This document shows, piece after piece, positions 1 to 10,718 of a DNA stretch of 64,000 nt. The stretch comes from Chloranthus sessilifolius (lineage: Eukaryota; Streptophyta; Magnoliopsida; Chloranthales; Chloranthaceae): contig CM037598.1 of assembly GCA_021018995.1 (NCBI GenBank), forward strand, positions 74,046,671-74,110,670. The letters are read 5' to 3'. The translations under genes were made by a program, and so were the position numbers. The stretch's first letter is position 1. The number at the start of each line of letters is the position of its first letter. The notes under the pieces were generated by a model. It was not told where the DNA came from and ran no database searches. It worked only from the letters and a program-made list of their open reading frames with translations.

Positions 1-19
1 TTCTATGTCGCATGCATCT

Positions 20-265
20 CAAAAAGTGATCCTAGGATGATAGTCTGATCAAACATGGTTCTCGAATCACTTTTTGAAATGTGTGCCACGTGAAATCAAA
101 GTCTGTCAATCTAATCGTACGCCCAAGGTCTCAAACTCATTATGTTAAAAAATGGGACGAAAAACTATCTCTTTCATCTGATTCTAAGCGATCAATGGTT
201 TTCAGTGTTGGCGCCCTTAGAAATTCGGTAGGTGCAAATAGAGCTACGCATTGCAAAAGGGAGAC
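20..265 (+). repeat. Dispersed palindromic MITE-like repeat, copy A (one arm)
   Basis: The stretch shares a recognisable series of blocks with copies near 3835-4085, 41875-42125, 42330-42770 and 46310-46605: a 'gatctcaag'-like block, then 'gaagattgg', then 'aaaacaatctc', 'catctgattc', 'agcagtcaatg' and 'ggtgcaaatag'. Copies C, D and F carry these blocks in both orientations around a centre, so the intact unit is a foldback element. Only the right arm is visible here. No coding capacity is seen, and the target duplication is not resolved. Confidence 0.5.
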
Positions 266-520
266 CTCAACTTTTGCTGAAAATTTTATCAAACTTTATC
301 TTTGCTTGGATGGTTTTGTTAGCGGACCATTCATTCTACACAGTAAGCCCACAGCCCACAATGTGAGTCTTGACCTGCAACCAGACTTAGAGATCTGTGC
401 GTCTTAATGTCATCACCATATGCGGCTCAGGAGCAACGTGCACTGCATGTTTCCTCTTCTAGAGAAATTATTGTTTTAATTACAAATTAAGTAATGAAAG
501 CATTTTGAACAATAAAAAGC

Positions 521-560
<40 letters not shown>
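521..560. repeat. (AAT)n microsatellite
   Basis: An uninterrupted run of about 13 AAT/ATA triplets. Confidence 0.9.
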
Positions 561-1457
561 GGCTACATTGTTACAAGCATACTTACCAAGTTGGTGTGCG
601 GCAATAAGTCGAGAAGGTTTAAATTTGGAAATATCCGGGCCAAAATTTGGCAAGTTCTAGAAATATTTGGAGAAAAAAGCGAATAATAATTAAATAAATA
701 AATAAAAGAAGAGTAAAAGTTATAAAAAATTTAAAATCATGAATTATTCATAAACTATACGTCAACTTCACTAATTTTGAAAAAGGCCCAAATAGTTCGT
801 GATTAATTCGCACAACCTCAAATTTCCAAATTATTCAAAAATTTGAAGAATTTGATGACAACGGTTGCCATCTGGCATAAAAAAATTGAGATCATATTCA
901 CTTAATAATTTCTAACAATACAAGGATTAAATGGTAATTAAAACTTAAAAATAAAAATTAAAAGGTGATTAATTAATTCAAAATTTCATCTAAGAGCATG
1001 CTAATAATCCTAAAACAGCCAAGTTTCGGATCATGAACTTAGCATATATAAATTTGGTAAAGGTAGCTGGTATTAAGGACCAGATAACCTACTTGGCCCC
1101 ACAGTACAGCAGTTCACCATTATCACAATCGGCTGCCGCATAAAAGATTGGTTGATAAATAAAAAATTGTGCAGTTAATAAAATCAATTGTAGGAAAAAA
1201 TGAAGTGTAAAATTTTTTTTGAGGAGAAAAATGAAGTGTAAAATTACATTTGATTTTATCGTTCATTTTTTTGCAAAGTTGACATCATTAATCATCCAAT
1301 TTTATATATTTATTGTTATTATTATTTCACAATAAATATGATCATCAAGCCCCTCCTTATGTGGCACTAGATCATATAATTGAGTGTCGCATTCGAGCAA
1401 CATATTAATGTGGGACTAAATAAGTTACTTAATCTTTGTATCATAGTTACGTGCAAT
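561..1457. other. AT-rich non-coding sequence upstream of peroxidase exon 2
   Basis: No coding exon is recognisable here. I searched for the expected peroxidase exon 1 (signal peptide and the distal-histidine FHDCF motif) and did not find it. The stretch is therefore probably part of intron 1, or flanking DNA if exon 1 has been lost. Confidence 0.4.
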
Positions 1458-1728
1458 TAATAATATTAGAATCTATCAGAGAGGCATTAGTCCAGTTGGT
1501 ACCTTCCCTCCATTGATACTCGTCCTCCACGCTGTTTCCCACCCTTGTCTTTATAAGGTGTGGGCTGGGCTCTATTAGTTAACCCTCCCTGTAGTTGGTG
1601 CTCTCTCACGCTGCTCTCCAACTGTCATATATGTATGCGTGCCTGCTCTTCGATTCTCGAGGCTGTCTCTGCCTAACATGGCCGTATTAAAAATAAAAAT
1701 AAATAAATAAATAATAATATTAGAATCT
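1458..1728 (+). mobile_element. SINE-like retroposon with 17-bp target site duplication
   Basis: A body of about 237 bp (1475-1711) lies between two perfect 17-bp copies of TAATAATATTAGAATCT (1458-1474 and 1712-1728). The 3' end is an A-rich tail of AAATA-type repeats. A perfect polymerase III A-box match (TAGTCCAGTTGG) begins at 1488, and a B-box-like TTCGATTC lies at 1649. The 160-bp A-to-B distance is longer than in an ordinary tRNA-derived SINE, so the B box is uncertain. The tail and duplication show LINE-type retroposition. It lies just upstream of peroxidase exon 2, presumably in intron 1. Confidence 0.75.
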
Positions 1729-1775
1729 GATATATTCTTGTTGTGGGTATTACCGTATTACTACTGTATTTGTAG

Positions 1776-3390
1776 GGTTGTGATGCTTCAGTTATAATTG
1801 CATCTACGGCTACTATCACTGCCGAGAAGGATCACCCTGAAAATCTCTCGCTGGCCGGAGATGGATTCGACACAGTTATCAAGGCAAAGGCTGCCGTTGA
1901 TGCCAACCGGAGTTGCCGGAACAAAGTATCGTGCGCAGATATCCTTGCCATGGCGACACGAGATGTTATCAATCTGGTTCGTCCTTCTCTTCTGGTCAAA
2001 TGCCTACTTTCACAGATTTCAGAGGCTTCATGTCTCTGTGCATCTCCCTAATGGCTGATTGGTTTGATGGTGTTGGTGCCCCATTGACTAATGCAGAGCG
2101 ACTAGGTGCACCTATTAACAACTCTATAGTTATGTAGCATTGGGGTGTAAATGGCCCGAGCTCAGGCCCAAGCCATTGGCTTACGGGCTAGGATCCAGTA
2201 TGCCTCGTCCCAACCCAATCTAGCTCATATGCAATACTATCTTATATAGTGATCCACTAGTATTATCACTTAATAACAGGCAGGTGGGCCATCTTACACT
2301 GTTGAACTGGGGAGATTGGATGGTCTGAGATCGACTTCATCAAGCGTAAATGGAAAGCTGCCTCAGCCGACCTTCAATCTCAACCAACTCACTTCCATGT
2401 TCGGTGCGAACGGCCTCTCTCAAATCGACATGATCGCTCTTTCAGGTAATCTACCTTCAAAATCACCCCATTGGGTAGGACATGGGCCCATACTTTTAGA
2501 CCCACCTAATCTAGGTCAAGGCCATATTTTGACCTAATTTAAAATTGGGCCATCCCAGGAACAGCCCGGCCTATTGCTAGTCCCGGATGATAATTAGGGC
2601 TATAAATGGGTCAGGTCGGCTAGGTGGTTTGAACGACAAGACCCAGCGCGGGTTAGGCTTCGATCCAAAATCCCAATCAGTCAAGTTGAAAATTTTGACC
2701 TGATAATGAAATGGATCGGCTTGGTCCTAGTTTCGTGACCTGGACAAAGTTTTTGCTAATTGGGCCAGGTCAGTAATAGGTTGAGAGTTTAAATAAACGG
2801 GCCAGGTTGGGTTTGGTTGACCCCGACATAATCCATTTACAGCCTTGATGGTGATTGAAAATTAGACCGGGGTTCAGTACACATTGAAAGTGACCCAGCC
2901 CATACGAACAGGGTGGGTCCAGTCCTTTGGATTTTGTACCAAAAGATAAGGGTTCACGCGGCCCTTAAAATTTTGTAATGCAGGGGCACATACGTTAGGG
3001 TTTTCTCATTGTAACAAGTTCTCCAACCGTATATACAACTTCGCGCGTGGTACTCCAGTGGACCCCGCGCTCAACAAGAGCTATGCAACTCAGCTACAAG
3101 CCATGTGCCCGAGAAAGGTGGACCCTACGATAGCCATCAACATTGACCCGAACACCCCAAGGACCTTTGACAACGTTTACTACAAGAATCTACAACAGGG
3201 CATGGGCCTCTTCACTTCAGACCAGTCCCTTTTTACGGACCAGAGGTCCAGACCCACTGTTGTCTCATGGGCCCAAAACTCGACTGCCTTCCAGCAGGCC
3301 TTCATCACTGCCATTACTAAACTCGGCCGCGTTGGCATCAAGACCGGATCCCAAGGCAACATTCGACGTGATTGCTCAATTTTTAATTGA
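1776..3390 (+). CDS. Class III peroxidase, exons 2-4 (5' partial; PER16/45-like)
   Basis: Secreted haem peroxidases of this family (EC 1.11.1.7) oxidise phenolics with H2O2 in the cell wall or vacuole. Three exons are visible: 1776-1976, 2280-2445 and 2984-3390. Exon 2 starts at GCDAS, right after the classic intron 1 position, and contains [10 protein letters not shown]. Exon 3 reads [15 protein letters not shown] and ends in DMIALSG. Exon 4 carries the proximal haem histidine in [10 protein letters not shown], then [26 protein letters not shown] and a C-terminal RRDCSIFN followed by TGA. All junctions have AG acceptors and GT donors, and the reading frame joins across phase 0 and phase 1 introns. 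No frameshift or stop occurs in these exons. Exon 1, with the signal peptide and distal histidine, is absent from 1-1775, so intron 1 is over 1.7 kb or exon 1 is lost. The sequence resembles the PER16/PER45 group from memory of the family. Confidence 0.87.
2135..2275. repeat. Fragment of a GC-rich 'ggtgtaaatggcccgag' TIR repeat in peroxidase intron 2
   Basis: The sequence opens with 'ggggtgtaaatggcccgagc', which resembles one end of the hAT-like MITE in intron 3 and of the repeats at 45.8 and 47.8 kb. No partner end is visible in intron 2. Confidence 0.3.
2597..2848. mobile_element. MITE in peroxidase intron 3
   Basis: The left end 'agggctataaatgggtcagg' and the reverse complement of the right end 'aaggctgtaaatggattatg' form imperfect terminal inverted repeats. 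The interior is rich in 'gggtcaggt / acccgac' words. The flanks gatgataatt and gatggtgatt may be a decayed duplication, but they are not clean. It has no coding capacity and inserted without disturbing the splice sites. Confidence 0.5.
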
Positions 3391-3834
3391 TGATCTCAAG
3401 GCACACGGAGATCCGTCATAAAACATTGATTTGTAATCTTGTTATAAATGAATTTGAAATTGTTTGGCTGGAAGTTGGAACAGGGCCAGATGACAATGTT
3501 GGTCCATGCCGGTCAGATATTCTAAATAATGTTTAATAAATTTTATACATAAAAATCGTTCTTGAATGGGGAATGGACGGTAAGGGATTCATTTGGATCC
3601 ATCTTAGATATTGATTCCTTATAACAAATCCTTCCAAATCTTCATTGCCGAGGAATTATACTATGGTGCTTCTCAGCCACTGTGGTCCATGCATGAGTCA
3701 TCAAATATTCAAATTGCCTGAATATACCACACATTTGCATTGTTGCACAAACTAAAGATGCCTTAGTGCCAACACAAACATTAGGATCATTAGAGGATTT
3801 AACCACCATATAAGAGCTACAACTTTGATGGTCA

Positions 3835-4085
3835 TATTTTGATTCCCCCCAAAACTGGTCTTAGAACTACATTTGATCAGACAGTCATGATCAATTTACT
3901 TTTGGGGATGTGTGCCATACTGAATCAAAATCTGACCGTCTGATGGTAAGTTCACAGTCTCAAGATCCATTGTGTAGAAGATTGGAATAAAAAACAATCT
4001 CTATCATCTAGTTCAAAACAGTTAATTATTTTCAAAGTTGGTGCCCATACAAATCCAGTAGGTGCAAATAGGGCTACTCTTTATG
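3835..4085 (+). repeat. Dispersed palindromic MITE-like repeat, copy B (one arm)
   Basis: It shares the same ordered blocks as copy A ('tctcaagatccattg', 'agaagattgg', 'aaaaacaatctc', 'ggtgcaaatagggctac'). It lies just 3' of the peroxidase stop codon and abuts the truncated 5' end of the LINE. Confidence 0.5.
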
Positions 4086-4090
4086 GAATC

Positions 4091-5089
4091 ATGTTAGGTA
4101 CAAATGCAATTAAGAATGCATGGTTAAAGGAAAACTCACAAACAAAAGGTGTTAGAGAATTGGCAAAATTATCCCTCAGATCGCATACGTTAGGGTGGTG
4201 TATAGCTGGGGATTTTAACATCACCCGTTTTGCTTGGGAAAGATCATCTACTTCAAGAAGAGGCTTAGCTGGAGCTAAGGCGTTCTCAGATTTCATTGAC
4301 CTTAATTGCTTAATTGATGTCCCAATTATTGAGGGTTCCTTTACCCTTCCCTTTCAAAGCTAGATCACTTCTTGGCGTCGGAAAGATTGAGAGGAGCTAT
4401 GCCTAGATTTCCTGGTGAAGTCGTTGGTGAGACCTACTTCAGATCACTGCCAACTTATCCTACATCCCCACTCTAATCCCGGTAAGCCGAAAAGATTTCA
4501 TTTCCAAAATATGTGGTTTCAAAATCACGTTTTGTTGCAAGTAATTAAGGAAGCGTAGATTTCTTCTAACGAACCTCGTTGGGCGGGTAGGAGATTTATG
4601 GTGAAATTAAGAGTCATTCGGGCTGCTCTGATTCTGTGGAACAAAAATTGTTTTGGGAATATCTTTGTTTCTAAAAGACACATGCTCGCTGAAATTAAAT
4701 ATCTAGATGACAAGGAGGAAACTAGGTCTTTATCAGTTGCGAATCCGAATCGGAAGAAAATAAGACTCTTGAAAGATGATATTCTTAGAAAGGAGTTGTA
4801 TTGGCAGCAAAATTCTAGGGACAAATGGGTTGCCAAAGGTGTTCGAAGCACCAAGTACTTCCAAAGACTTGCATCTAATAAAAGAGGAAGGAATTTTATA
4901 TCTTGTATCCGATCCGACATTGGTTTTGTCTCTTCTCAAGATAATATCGCTGAAGTATTTGTGCGTAATTTCACTTCTCAATTCTCAAGGGAGGAAGGGA
5001 GTAGGCCAAAATTGGATGGTCTATCCTTCAATTCTATCTCTCATGAAGAAATTGTTTCGCTTGAGTCTAATTGTAGTGATCCTAATTTT
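4091..5089 (+). pseudogene. LINE ORF2 fragment: endonuclease end and linker (5' part)
   Basis: This encodes the end of an apurinic-type endonuclease domain (WCIAGDFNITRFAWERS, then FSDFIDLNCLID) followed by the linker ahead of the reverse transcriptase (WNKNCFGNIF, RDKWVAKGVRSTKYFQRLASNKR, ISHEEIVSLES). In plant L1-like LINEs this block precedes the RT domain. The endonuclease N-terminus is missing, and the frame is broken around 4360 and 4555, so it is a 5'-truncated dead copy. The reading frame stops artificially at 5089 because another element inserted there. The RT start resumes in frame at 6611. Confidence 0.8.
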
Positions 5090-6610
5090 ATCGCGTTGAT
5101 ATAATTAATTAATTTGTATATGCCTAATAACATATACACCGTATGTCTTGACTTTTCAAAACGTTTAAACTAAAAATACATGTTTTTGGTTTTCGAACTC
5201 TTATCTTTATTTCTGTCATTAATTAATACAAGTTATTAGATAGCCTATTGGTTAAAGGCTTGAGTTAGAGATAAGAGGTCAGAGGATTGAACCTTAGTAT
5301 GTGGGTTTTAAACCTTTATTTTGAACCTTGAAGTAGAAGTCTATACATCATTCTTTAGTGTGTTAGTTTAATATCGGATGATTCCTAATAAGTTATAAAA
5401 AGGTGTGTTACGAGAGAACTCTAAATCATAATCTCATTTAGAGCTCTCTTAAGAATAGAGCCATAAGAAAACCTTAGAGACCATTGAGAAGAGATTCTAG
5501 ATCTTTTTTTTCTAGAACTATTCTTTTTGAAAGATCGGCGAGACGTTTGCATCTATTCTCAAGTGGCATTCGCCTCCTTCAAGAGTAATCGACGTTATGA
5601 GGATCTCAATCAAATCACGAATATACGATCGATATAGGTATGGAGAAATCATGCTTTCCCTTAAAACTTAAATGTCTTGAACGAGACGTAGTTTAACTAA
5701 ACAATGAGTAAGAAAGCATTAGACCAAACGTCTTGAGCGAGACAAAGTCTAACTAAACAACGAATAAGAAAGCATTAGACCCAACGTCTTGAGTGAGACG
5801 ACGTCTAACCAAATAAATAGCAAGCATGATTAGACTCAACGTCTTGAGAAGGATGGAGTCTAACATGCAATAAATGATAAGAATGATTAGACCCAATGCC
5901 TTGAGCGAAATGGAGTCTAACAAAATAGCGAATAAGGCTTATTGGACCCAACGTATTGAGAGGGACAAAATTTAAAAGTCAACGTCTTGAAAGGGATGGA
6001 GAAAAGATAAACTTAAAAGACAAGATAAACACATGCAACACTGCTATCTATGTCATGTTCAGTTTCTTTCAGCTTATTGAAATTATGTATGCCACAAGTA
6101 GACACTAATGAATTATAGAAATGTTTACACTACAACGATTGATATCTTATAATTTAATGGATTGCATACATAATTTATACAAGTGTAAACTTACACCCCT
6201 TGTTGATGTAGGTGGACAAATGAGACAGATGCAGCTAACGATAACATATGGGCTTATGGTGATGAGACTGTACGTGGTGTTCAGGAACCTAAGATGGAAG
6301 GCGATAAAGGCTTTGTTACCTAGTTATTTATTTCTGTTTAATATTATTAGTTTCAAATGGACAAAACAATGATTGGCTAGTAATTTTATTAAGAATGTTA
6401 TAAGTTTTTAATCATGTTGGACTTTATATTTGAAATAAGAAAATTGTTATGAGTTTTATTACGATTCATTAATGCTCTTGAAAATTTTCCTTTCGCTCTT
6501 TAAGGCACCCTTAGTGTCTTATTATGTTTTTATGGTTCATGATATATGAAGGTATAACATAAAATCTTACAATCAGTCTTTGTGAGATTTCAGGTCGCTA
6601 CACTAATTTT
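5082..6610. mobile_element. 1.5 kb insertion in the LINE with 8-bp target duplication CTAATTTT
   Basis: CTAATTTT occurs at 5082-5089 and again at 6603-6610. Removing 5090-6602 and one copy joins the LINE codons exactly in frame (GAT CCT AAT TTT, then GTG GAA GAG GAA). An 8-bp duplication is typical of hAT transposons, but the ends (ATCGCG at the left, CGCTACA at the right) give only weak terminal inverted repeats, so the class is unresolved. Inside are a tRNA-like stretch (about 5235-5300, with GGATTGAACC resembling a B box) and a 56-bp minisatellite. No transposase is seen, so it is non-autonomous. Confidence 0.7.
5671..6000. repeat. Minisatellite, about 56-bp unit, 5-6 copies
   Basis: Units start near 5671, 5727, 5783, 5838, 5894 and 5949, each with a variant of 'acgtcttgagcgagac', 'gtctaac' and 'agcattagaccc'. 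A shortened last copy starts at 5980. The copies have diverged, so this is not a recent expansion. Confidence 0.85.
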
Positions 6611-6930
6611 GTGGAAGAGGAAATAAAAAGGGCAGTTTGAGAGTTTAACGACGACAAGGCTCCGAGGCCGGATGATTTTCCAATTATATTCTATCAAAGA
6701 TGTTGGAACATCATCAAAGCTAACCTCTTAGATGTGTTCCAAAAGTTTCCCGAGCGAGAAATCATCAATCGGGAAATGAATGCTACTTTCATCGCATTGA
6801 TTCCTAAATCGGAGGGAGAAGAGGAAGTGGGTGCTTTCAGACCGATAAGTTTGAATAATGGCTTATATAAAGGGCACTTTAGAAAAAGATGCTCCATTTC
6901 TAACCGTTTTAGGCTATTATGCTAGAAAAA
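6611..6930 (+). pseudogene. LINE reverse transcriptase, N-terminal part (continuation)
   Basis: This is the continuation of the LINE ORF2 begun at 4091. It contains the conserved RT start (a DKAPRPDDFP block, then FYQRCWNIIKANLL), followed by MNATFIALIPK and FRPISLNNGLYK, all hallmarks of the plant L1-type RT N-terminus. One stop lies at the position of a conserved codon near 6637. The remaining palm domain with the YADD box is missing, and no poly(A) tail follows, so the element is truncated at both ends. Confidence 0.8.
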
Positions 6931-7020
6931 AAAGTTTTAGGTAAAAGGGTTTCATGGAAATTAGGAGTTTGGAGATATGTGAGATCCCAATATTGGCACA
7001 TGTGGGCTTTGAAGAAGTTC

Positions 7021-7136
7021 TTAGTAAATTACATCATTACCCCTCTTTCTTAGCAAATTACATAACTACCCTCTTTCTCAGCAAATTACATCGCAACTCC
7101 TCCTTCATAGCAAATTACATCACTACCCTTCTCTTC
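7021..7136. repeat. Tandem repeat, about 29-bp unit, four copies
   Basis: Four imperfect copies of 'tagcaaattacatcactacc...ctttct' start near 7022, 7051, 7079 and 7108, just left of the TIR element. Confidence 0.75.
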
Positions 7137-7141
7137 TCCTA

Positions 7142-7852
7142 TCTCTCTCTCCTCTCTATTTTCTTCTCCGGCAATGGCGGTCACCAAAATATCCCGATTT
7201 GACAACCCACAAAATAATATCCCAAATAAAAAAGCTTCTTCAATTGGCAAAACAAAATAAATTATGACTCTCTCTCTCCATCTCTCGCACTCTCCGCTCT
7301 TTCTCTCTCTAAATGGAAGAACAGACCAAGAAAGCAATTTCAATCTCCCATATCTGCAGCTAAGAACATGCAAAAACTATCTCAAATCCTCAATGCCGAA
7401 TTTGAAAAATTTGAAATCACCTCCAAAACCCAATTTGAGCGAAACCCATTTAAAATCTCTATCAATATCAATCAAATTAACCCCTCGTCTCTCTTCTTCA
7501 TGGTCTTCTTCTACAAGATCTACTGGTGATTTCTAGTGAAATTTCTGAGGGCTTTTTCAAGTAGGCTTTTAGGGTATCAATTCCCTAGAAATCTCTCTTA
7601 TGAAGTAGCGGCGATGCATCTTCATTTCTCACTTAGCATGAGAAGCATCATGATATCGAGCAGCAATGGGTTTCTTGATTTGATAAAGATCAGGGTCCCA
7701 GCTCTCCACATCTCATAGTGGACCACTTCCACACGATTCTCGTACTCGCCTTCTTGTTATCGTTCATTTTCATTCTCACTGTTGTGGGTTGCTGTATCGG
7801 GATATTTCGGTGGCCGCCATTGCCAGAGAAGAAATAGAGAGGAGAGAGAGAA
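7142..7852. mobile_element. TIR element, about 0.7 kb, with 67-bp terminal inverted repeats
   Basis: The left arm (7142-7209, containing ctccggcaatggcgg and aaatatcccgat) is repeated inverted at 7785-7852 (atcgggatattt, ccgccattgccag). Agreement is about 90% by eye. The interior has no transposase. It holds short coding-looking patches, such as a stretch near 7720-7780 that would read as a hydrophobic helix, so capture of host sequence is possible but unproven. The right arm abuts a minus-strand copia fragment. No clean target duplication is visible. Confidence 0.6.
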
Positions 7853-8310
7853 CTCCTGGAACTGCCACTGGTGTACTCACCATAATTATCGATTCTCAAT
7901 CGCTTGACTTTCCTTCCAGTTTGGTTCTCAAACAATATTTTTCACTTCTTGAAGATTTCCAATACCTCGTCCTTACTCTTCATCATATAGATCTATACAT
8001 ATCGAGAGTAGTCATTCATAAAGGAGAAGAAGTACCTGACTCCACCTTTAGACGGAACCTTTGAAGGCCCCCATACATCTGAATATATATAGTCCAGTGT
8101 GTCTTTTGTAGTATGAACCGCTATGTTGAACTTAACCCGGCACAGTTTTCTGAAGACACAACACTCACACAAAACAACTTTGTCGGCCTTTACACCTTTC
8201 AACATACCCTATTCGCTCAACTCTGTCATCCGTCTTTCTGACATGTGCCATAGGCGCATGTGCCATATATGTGTAGAAGACATACTGCTATCATCTGACG
8301 TAGGTACCGT
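7853..8310 (-). pseudogene. Ty1/copia integrase fragment, left of the Athila-like element
   Basis: On the minus strand it reads parts of a copia GAG-pre-integrase and integrase: KLCRVKFNIAVHTTKDT, DVWGPSKVPSKGG, FFSFMNDYSRYV and NQTGRKVKRLRIDNYGEYTSG. It is cut at 8310 by the Athila-like LTR. The portion 7985-8310 is repeated at 35800-36113 on the other side of that element. It is the same family as the longer copia copy at 39-41.9 kb. Frameshifts make it non-functional. Confidence 0.85.
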
Positions 8311-9688
8311 TGATCAGTGCTGAAATGTGACTATATTTTGCACTCTATTCCCTACATTTAGCTGTCTGATGAAAGCATCTGATGGTTGTTATGGGGTTTT
8401 AATGATTACAGGTGTTGCTGACCGTTGGATCGTAAAAGAGCATAAAAGAGGGTAATTAAAGGATACACAAGGGCTATGGACAAAAATATCAAAAGAAGCA
8501 TCGAAATCCATGAAGCAGCTCAACATCCACCAAGAGAATGGAGAACCTACCCCTGGATGTCAATCGATTGAGGAATAAGTGTCAATCGATTGACAGGAGA
8601 AGACAAGTCCGCCCCCACTTACTCCAAATAAAAAATTAATCGATTGAGATTTAACTCTCAATCGATTGAGGCTATTAGGGATAGGGTTTGCTCGGCTCTA
8701 TATAAAGAAAGCTACGACTCATAGAAGAGGGCCTTTTCTTTAATCATTATTTTTGGATATTATTGAGGGAGATTGAATTTTTGAGTTTTCTTCTTGGTTC
8801 TTCTTCTTCTCAGTAGATTGTATTAGGATTTCTTTTTAATTCTCTTTTATAATTGTGAGAGCATAGATTGTACCTAGGAACAAAAGCATTGTAAGAAGAT
8901 TTTGTGATAAATAAAAGAGCATTGTTAAAATAATGTCTTCGGATCTACAACTGGTTTGTACACCGAAGATGAGCAGCTAAAGTCATTGCTCAAGGAGAAA
9001 GTGAATCGGAGATAAGTAACTATTTCATTATTGTCTCTACAATTTCATGATTTTGTCATTGAATTATTCTATTATAAGTGTGTGCTTGGTTGAATATTAT
9101 CGAGTCTTCATTTACAGTCATTAATCGTGGTTATCAACAACCGTAAAAGAAGCACTCTATCTAGATCTGTTCCTGCAGGCCGATCTAGGCTGCGGAATAA
9201 TTGATTTATCATTGTCATGACTTAGGATTTTGAGATATGCTATCTTTTTTATATGACTCATTCCGCAATAATAGGTTGAGTCATAATTTTTAGATAGGAT
9301 ATGCCAGATCCATAGTCGCGTTCTTCTCGATTCATTTGTTTTCTTAATAAATGATGGTGTTTTGTTTTAAAATGAATTTGTGAGATTGAATGGTAGAAAA
9401 GTTACGAATCGATGGTTAGCTAACTTCTTGATCAATTCATAAACTGTCATTTTTCTCCTTTATCATAATTTATTCCGTCCTAGTTTGATTAGTTTTCTTT
9501 TATTGCATTAAAAATCGTTTGGTACTTGTATGGTAAATTGAAATTCTCCCTTGGTACTTCCTTGGGTGTTTTAAAGTCTCTGAAAGAATTAGATAAATTT
9601 CACGTTTTTCTGTGGGTTCGACACCCCTGTTCTTATCGTGCTACAATAGATCTTGTGCACTTGCAAGGGTTAAACTTAAAATCGACCA
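8311..9688 (+). mobile_element. 5' LTR of the Athila-like Ty3 element
   Basis: It begins TGATCAGTGCTG and ends AATCGACCA (TG...CA) and is matched by 34371-35799. A TATA box (TATATAAA, 8699-8706) lies just downstream of two paired palindrome modules (8560-8593 and 8636-8669). The 3' LTR carries an extra tandem copy of about 54 bp ('ttcttcttggttcttcttct...'), which accounts for most of the length difference. In the first 250 bp the LTRs differ at roughly 6% of sites by eye, mostly transitions, so the element is not recent. Confidence 0.93.
8699..8706 (+). promoter_or_regulatory. TATA box of the Athila-like LTR promoter
   Basis: TATATAAA lies about 30 bp after the second palindrome module. The same box is kept at 34759-34766 in the 3' LTR. 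Transcription would begin about 30 bp further on, setting the R region. Confidence 0.7.
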
Positions 9689-9712
9689 AGTTTTTGACGC
9701 CGTTGTCGGGAA
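9689..9712 (+). other. Primer binding site (tRNA-Asp type)
   Basis: Immediately after the LTR, 'ttgacgccgttgtcggg' matches, with about three differences, the complement of the 3' end of plant tRNA-Asp (TGGCGCCGTTGCCGG). That is the usual primer site of Athila-type elements. Confidence 0.7.
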
Positions 9713-9766
9713 AAATTGGTGAATTTTTTATTAATTCGGAAAGAGATTTGTGCATTTATTTGACAG

Positions 9767-10280
9767 TTAATCGATTGAGATCTGTTCCTCAATCGATCGA
9801 CTGTGTTCTGTGAGATTTCAGTATTGAATTGTCAATACATTTAGCCGAAAGCATCAATCGATCGACTGTTTTGTGTGAAATCCGAATTGTTAATTTCGAA
9901 TATTGAATTTTAAGGTTTAAATTTTGACTTTTGAAATTTGGAATTAACATTTTTTATCTATAAATTGCAAAAACTGATTTCTTTTATTTTGTTATCATTG
10001 GGTAAGATTTTGTGGAGTTCTTTTAGGAAGTTGAGATTTTTAGGATTTCTTATTTTAGATTTTGTAGGAGACTCTTTTATTATCTTCCTCTTTTAGAAAA
10101 TATTATAGGATTTTCTAAGCTCTAGTTAGTAACTTTTGTTGGACTCTTGCTTTAGGATTTATAGGAATCTTTTATTCTTTTCCTTATTTTTCTCTTTTAG
10201 GTAAGATTTTATAGGATTGTATGAATTGCTTTAAGTTTTAAAATTTTAATTTTTGAATTTAATTTTTTAATTGTAAAATG

Positions 10281-10312
<32 letters not shown>

Positions 10313-10665
10313 AATAAATAAATAAATCTAATTTAAATTCGAATTTTAATTAAAAAAAAAAAATTCTTTTCTTCTAATACTGGCTATTGTTCATCATAGA
10401 ACTCAATCGATGAAAATTCTCTGTCAATCGATTGAGACTGGAATACTATCTGCTGTGGAAATTGTTGAAACTCTATCAATCGATTGACATTTCTCTGTTA
10501 ATCGATTGACTTGAACACGGCTACTTACCTTCTAAGCTGAAAAATCTGTGCTGACTCCGTTTGACTTTTGAATATCAATCGATTGAGACCACTGTTTCAA
10601 TCGATTGACGGATAAAGTCCTTGTTGGGAAATTTTGTTGTGTGCATTACTTCAATCGATTGAAGT
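9767..10665 (+). promoter_or_regulatory. Leader with paired TCAATCGATTGA palindromes
   Basis: The untranslated leader between the primer site and gag carries paired 12-bp palindromes beginning at 9767, 10403, 10476 and 10575, plus single copies near 9854 and 10650. In the pairs the two palindromes are separated by 10 bp (9 bp in the 10403 pair). AT-rich filler and a short (ATA)n/(AAAT)n run lie at about 10278-10326. No coding exon is recognised. Confidence 0.65.
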
Positions 10666-10718
10666 TGATACTTGTGGTTTGTTGTGGAATCATCAACCCT
10701 TTTTGTGAGTGTTGGTGT

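Noticed and set aside
1798..2137. Overlapping ORFs over peroxidase exon 2
   Set aside because: They are other frames of the true exon and of intron 2.
6694..6897. Minus-strand ORF opposite the LINE RT
   Set aside because: The plus strand carries the conserved RT words. This is the shadow frame.
7690..7935. Minus-strand ORF joining copia integrase to other sequence
   Set aside because: It is a chance fusion across the border of copia and the TIR element.
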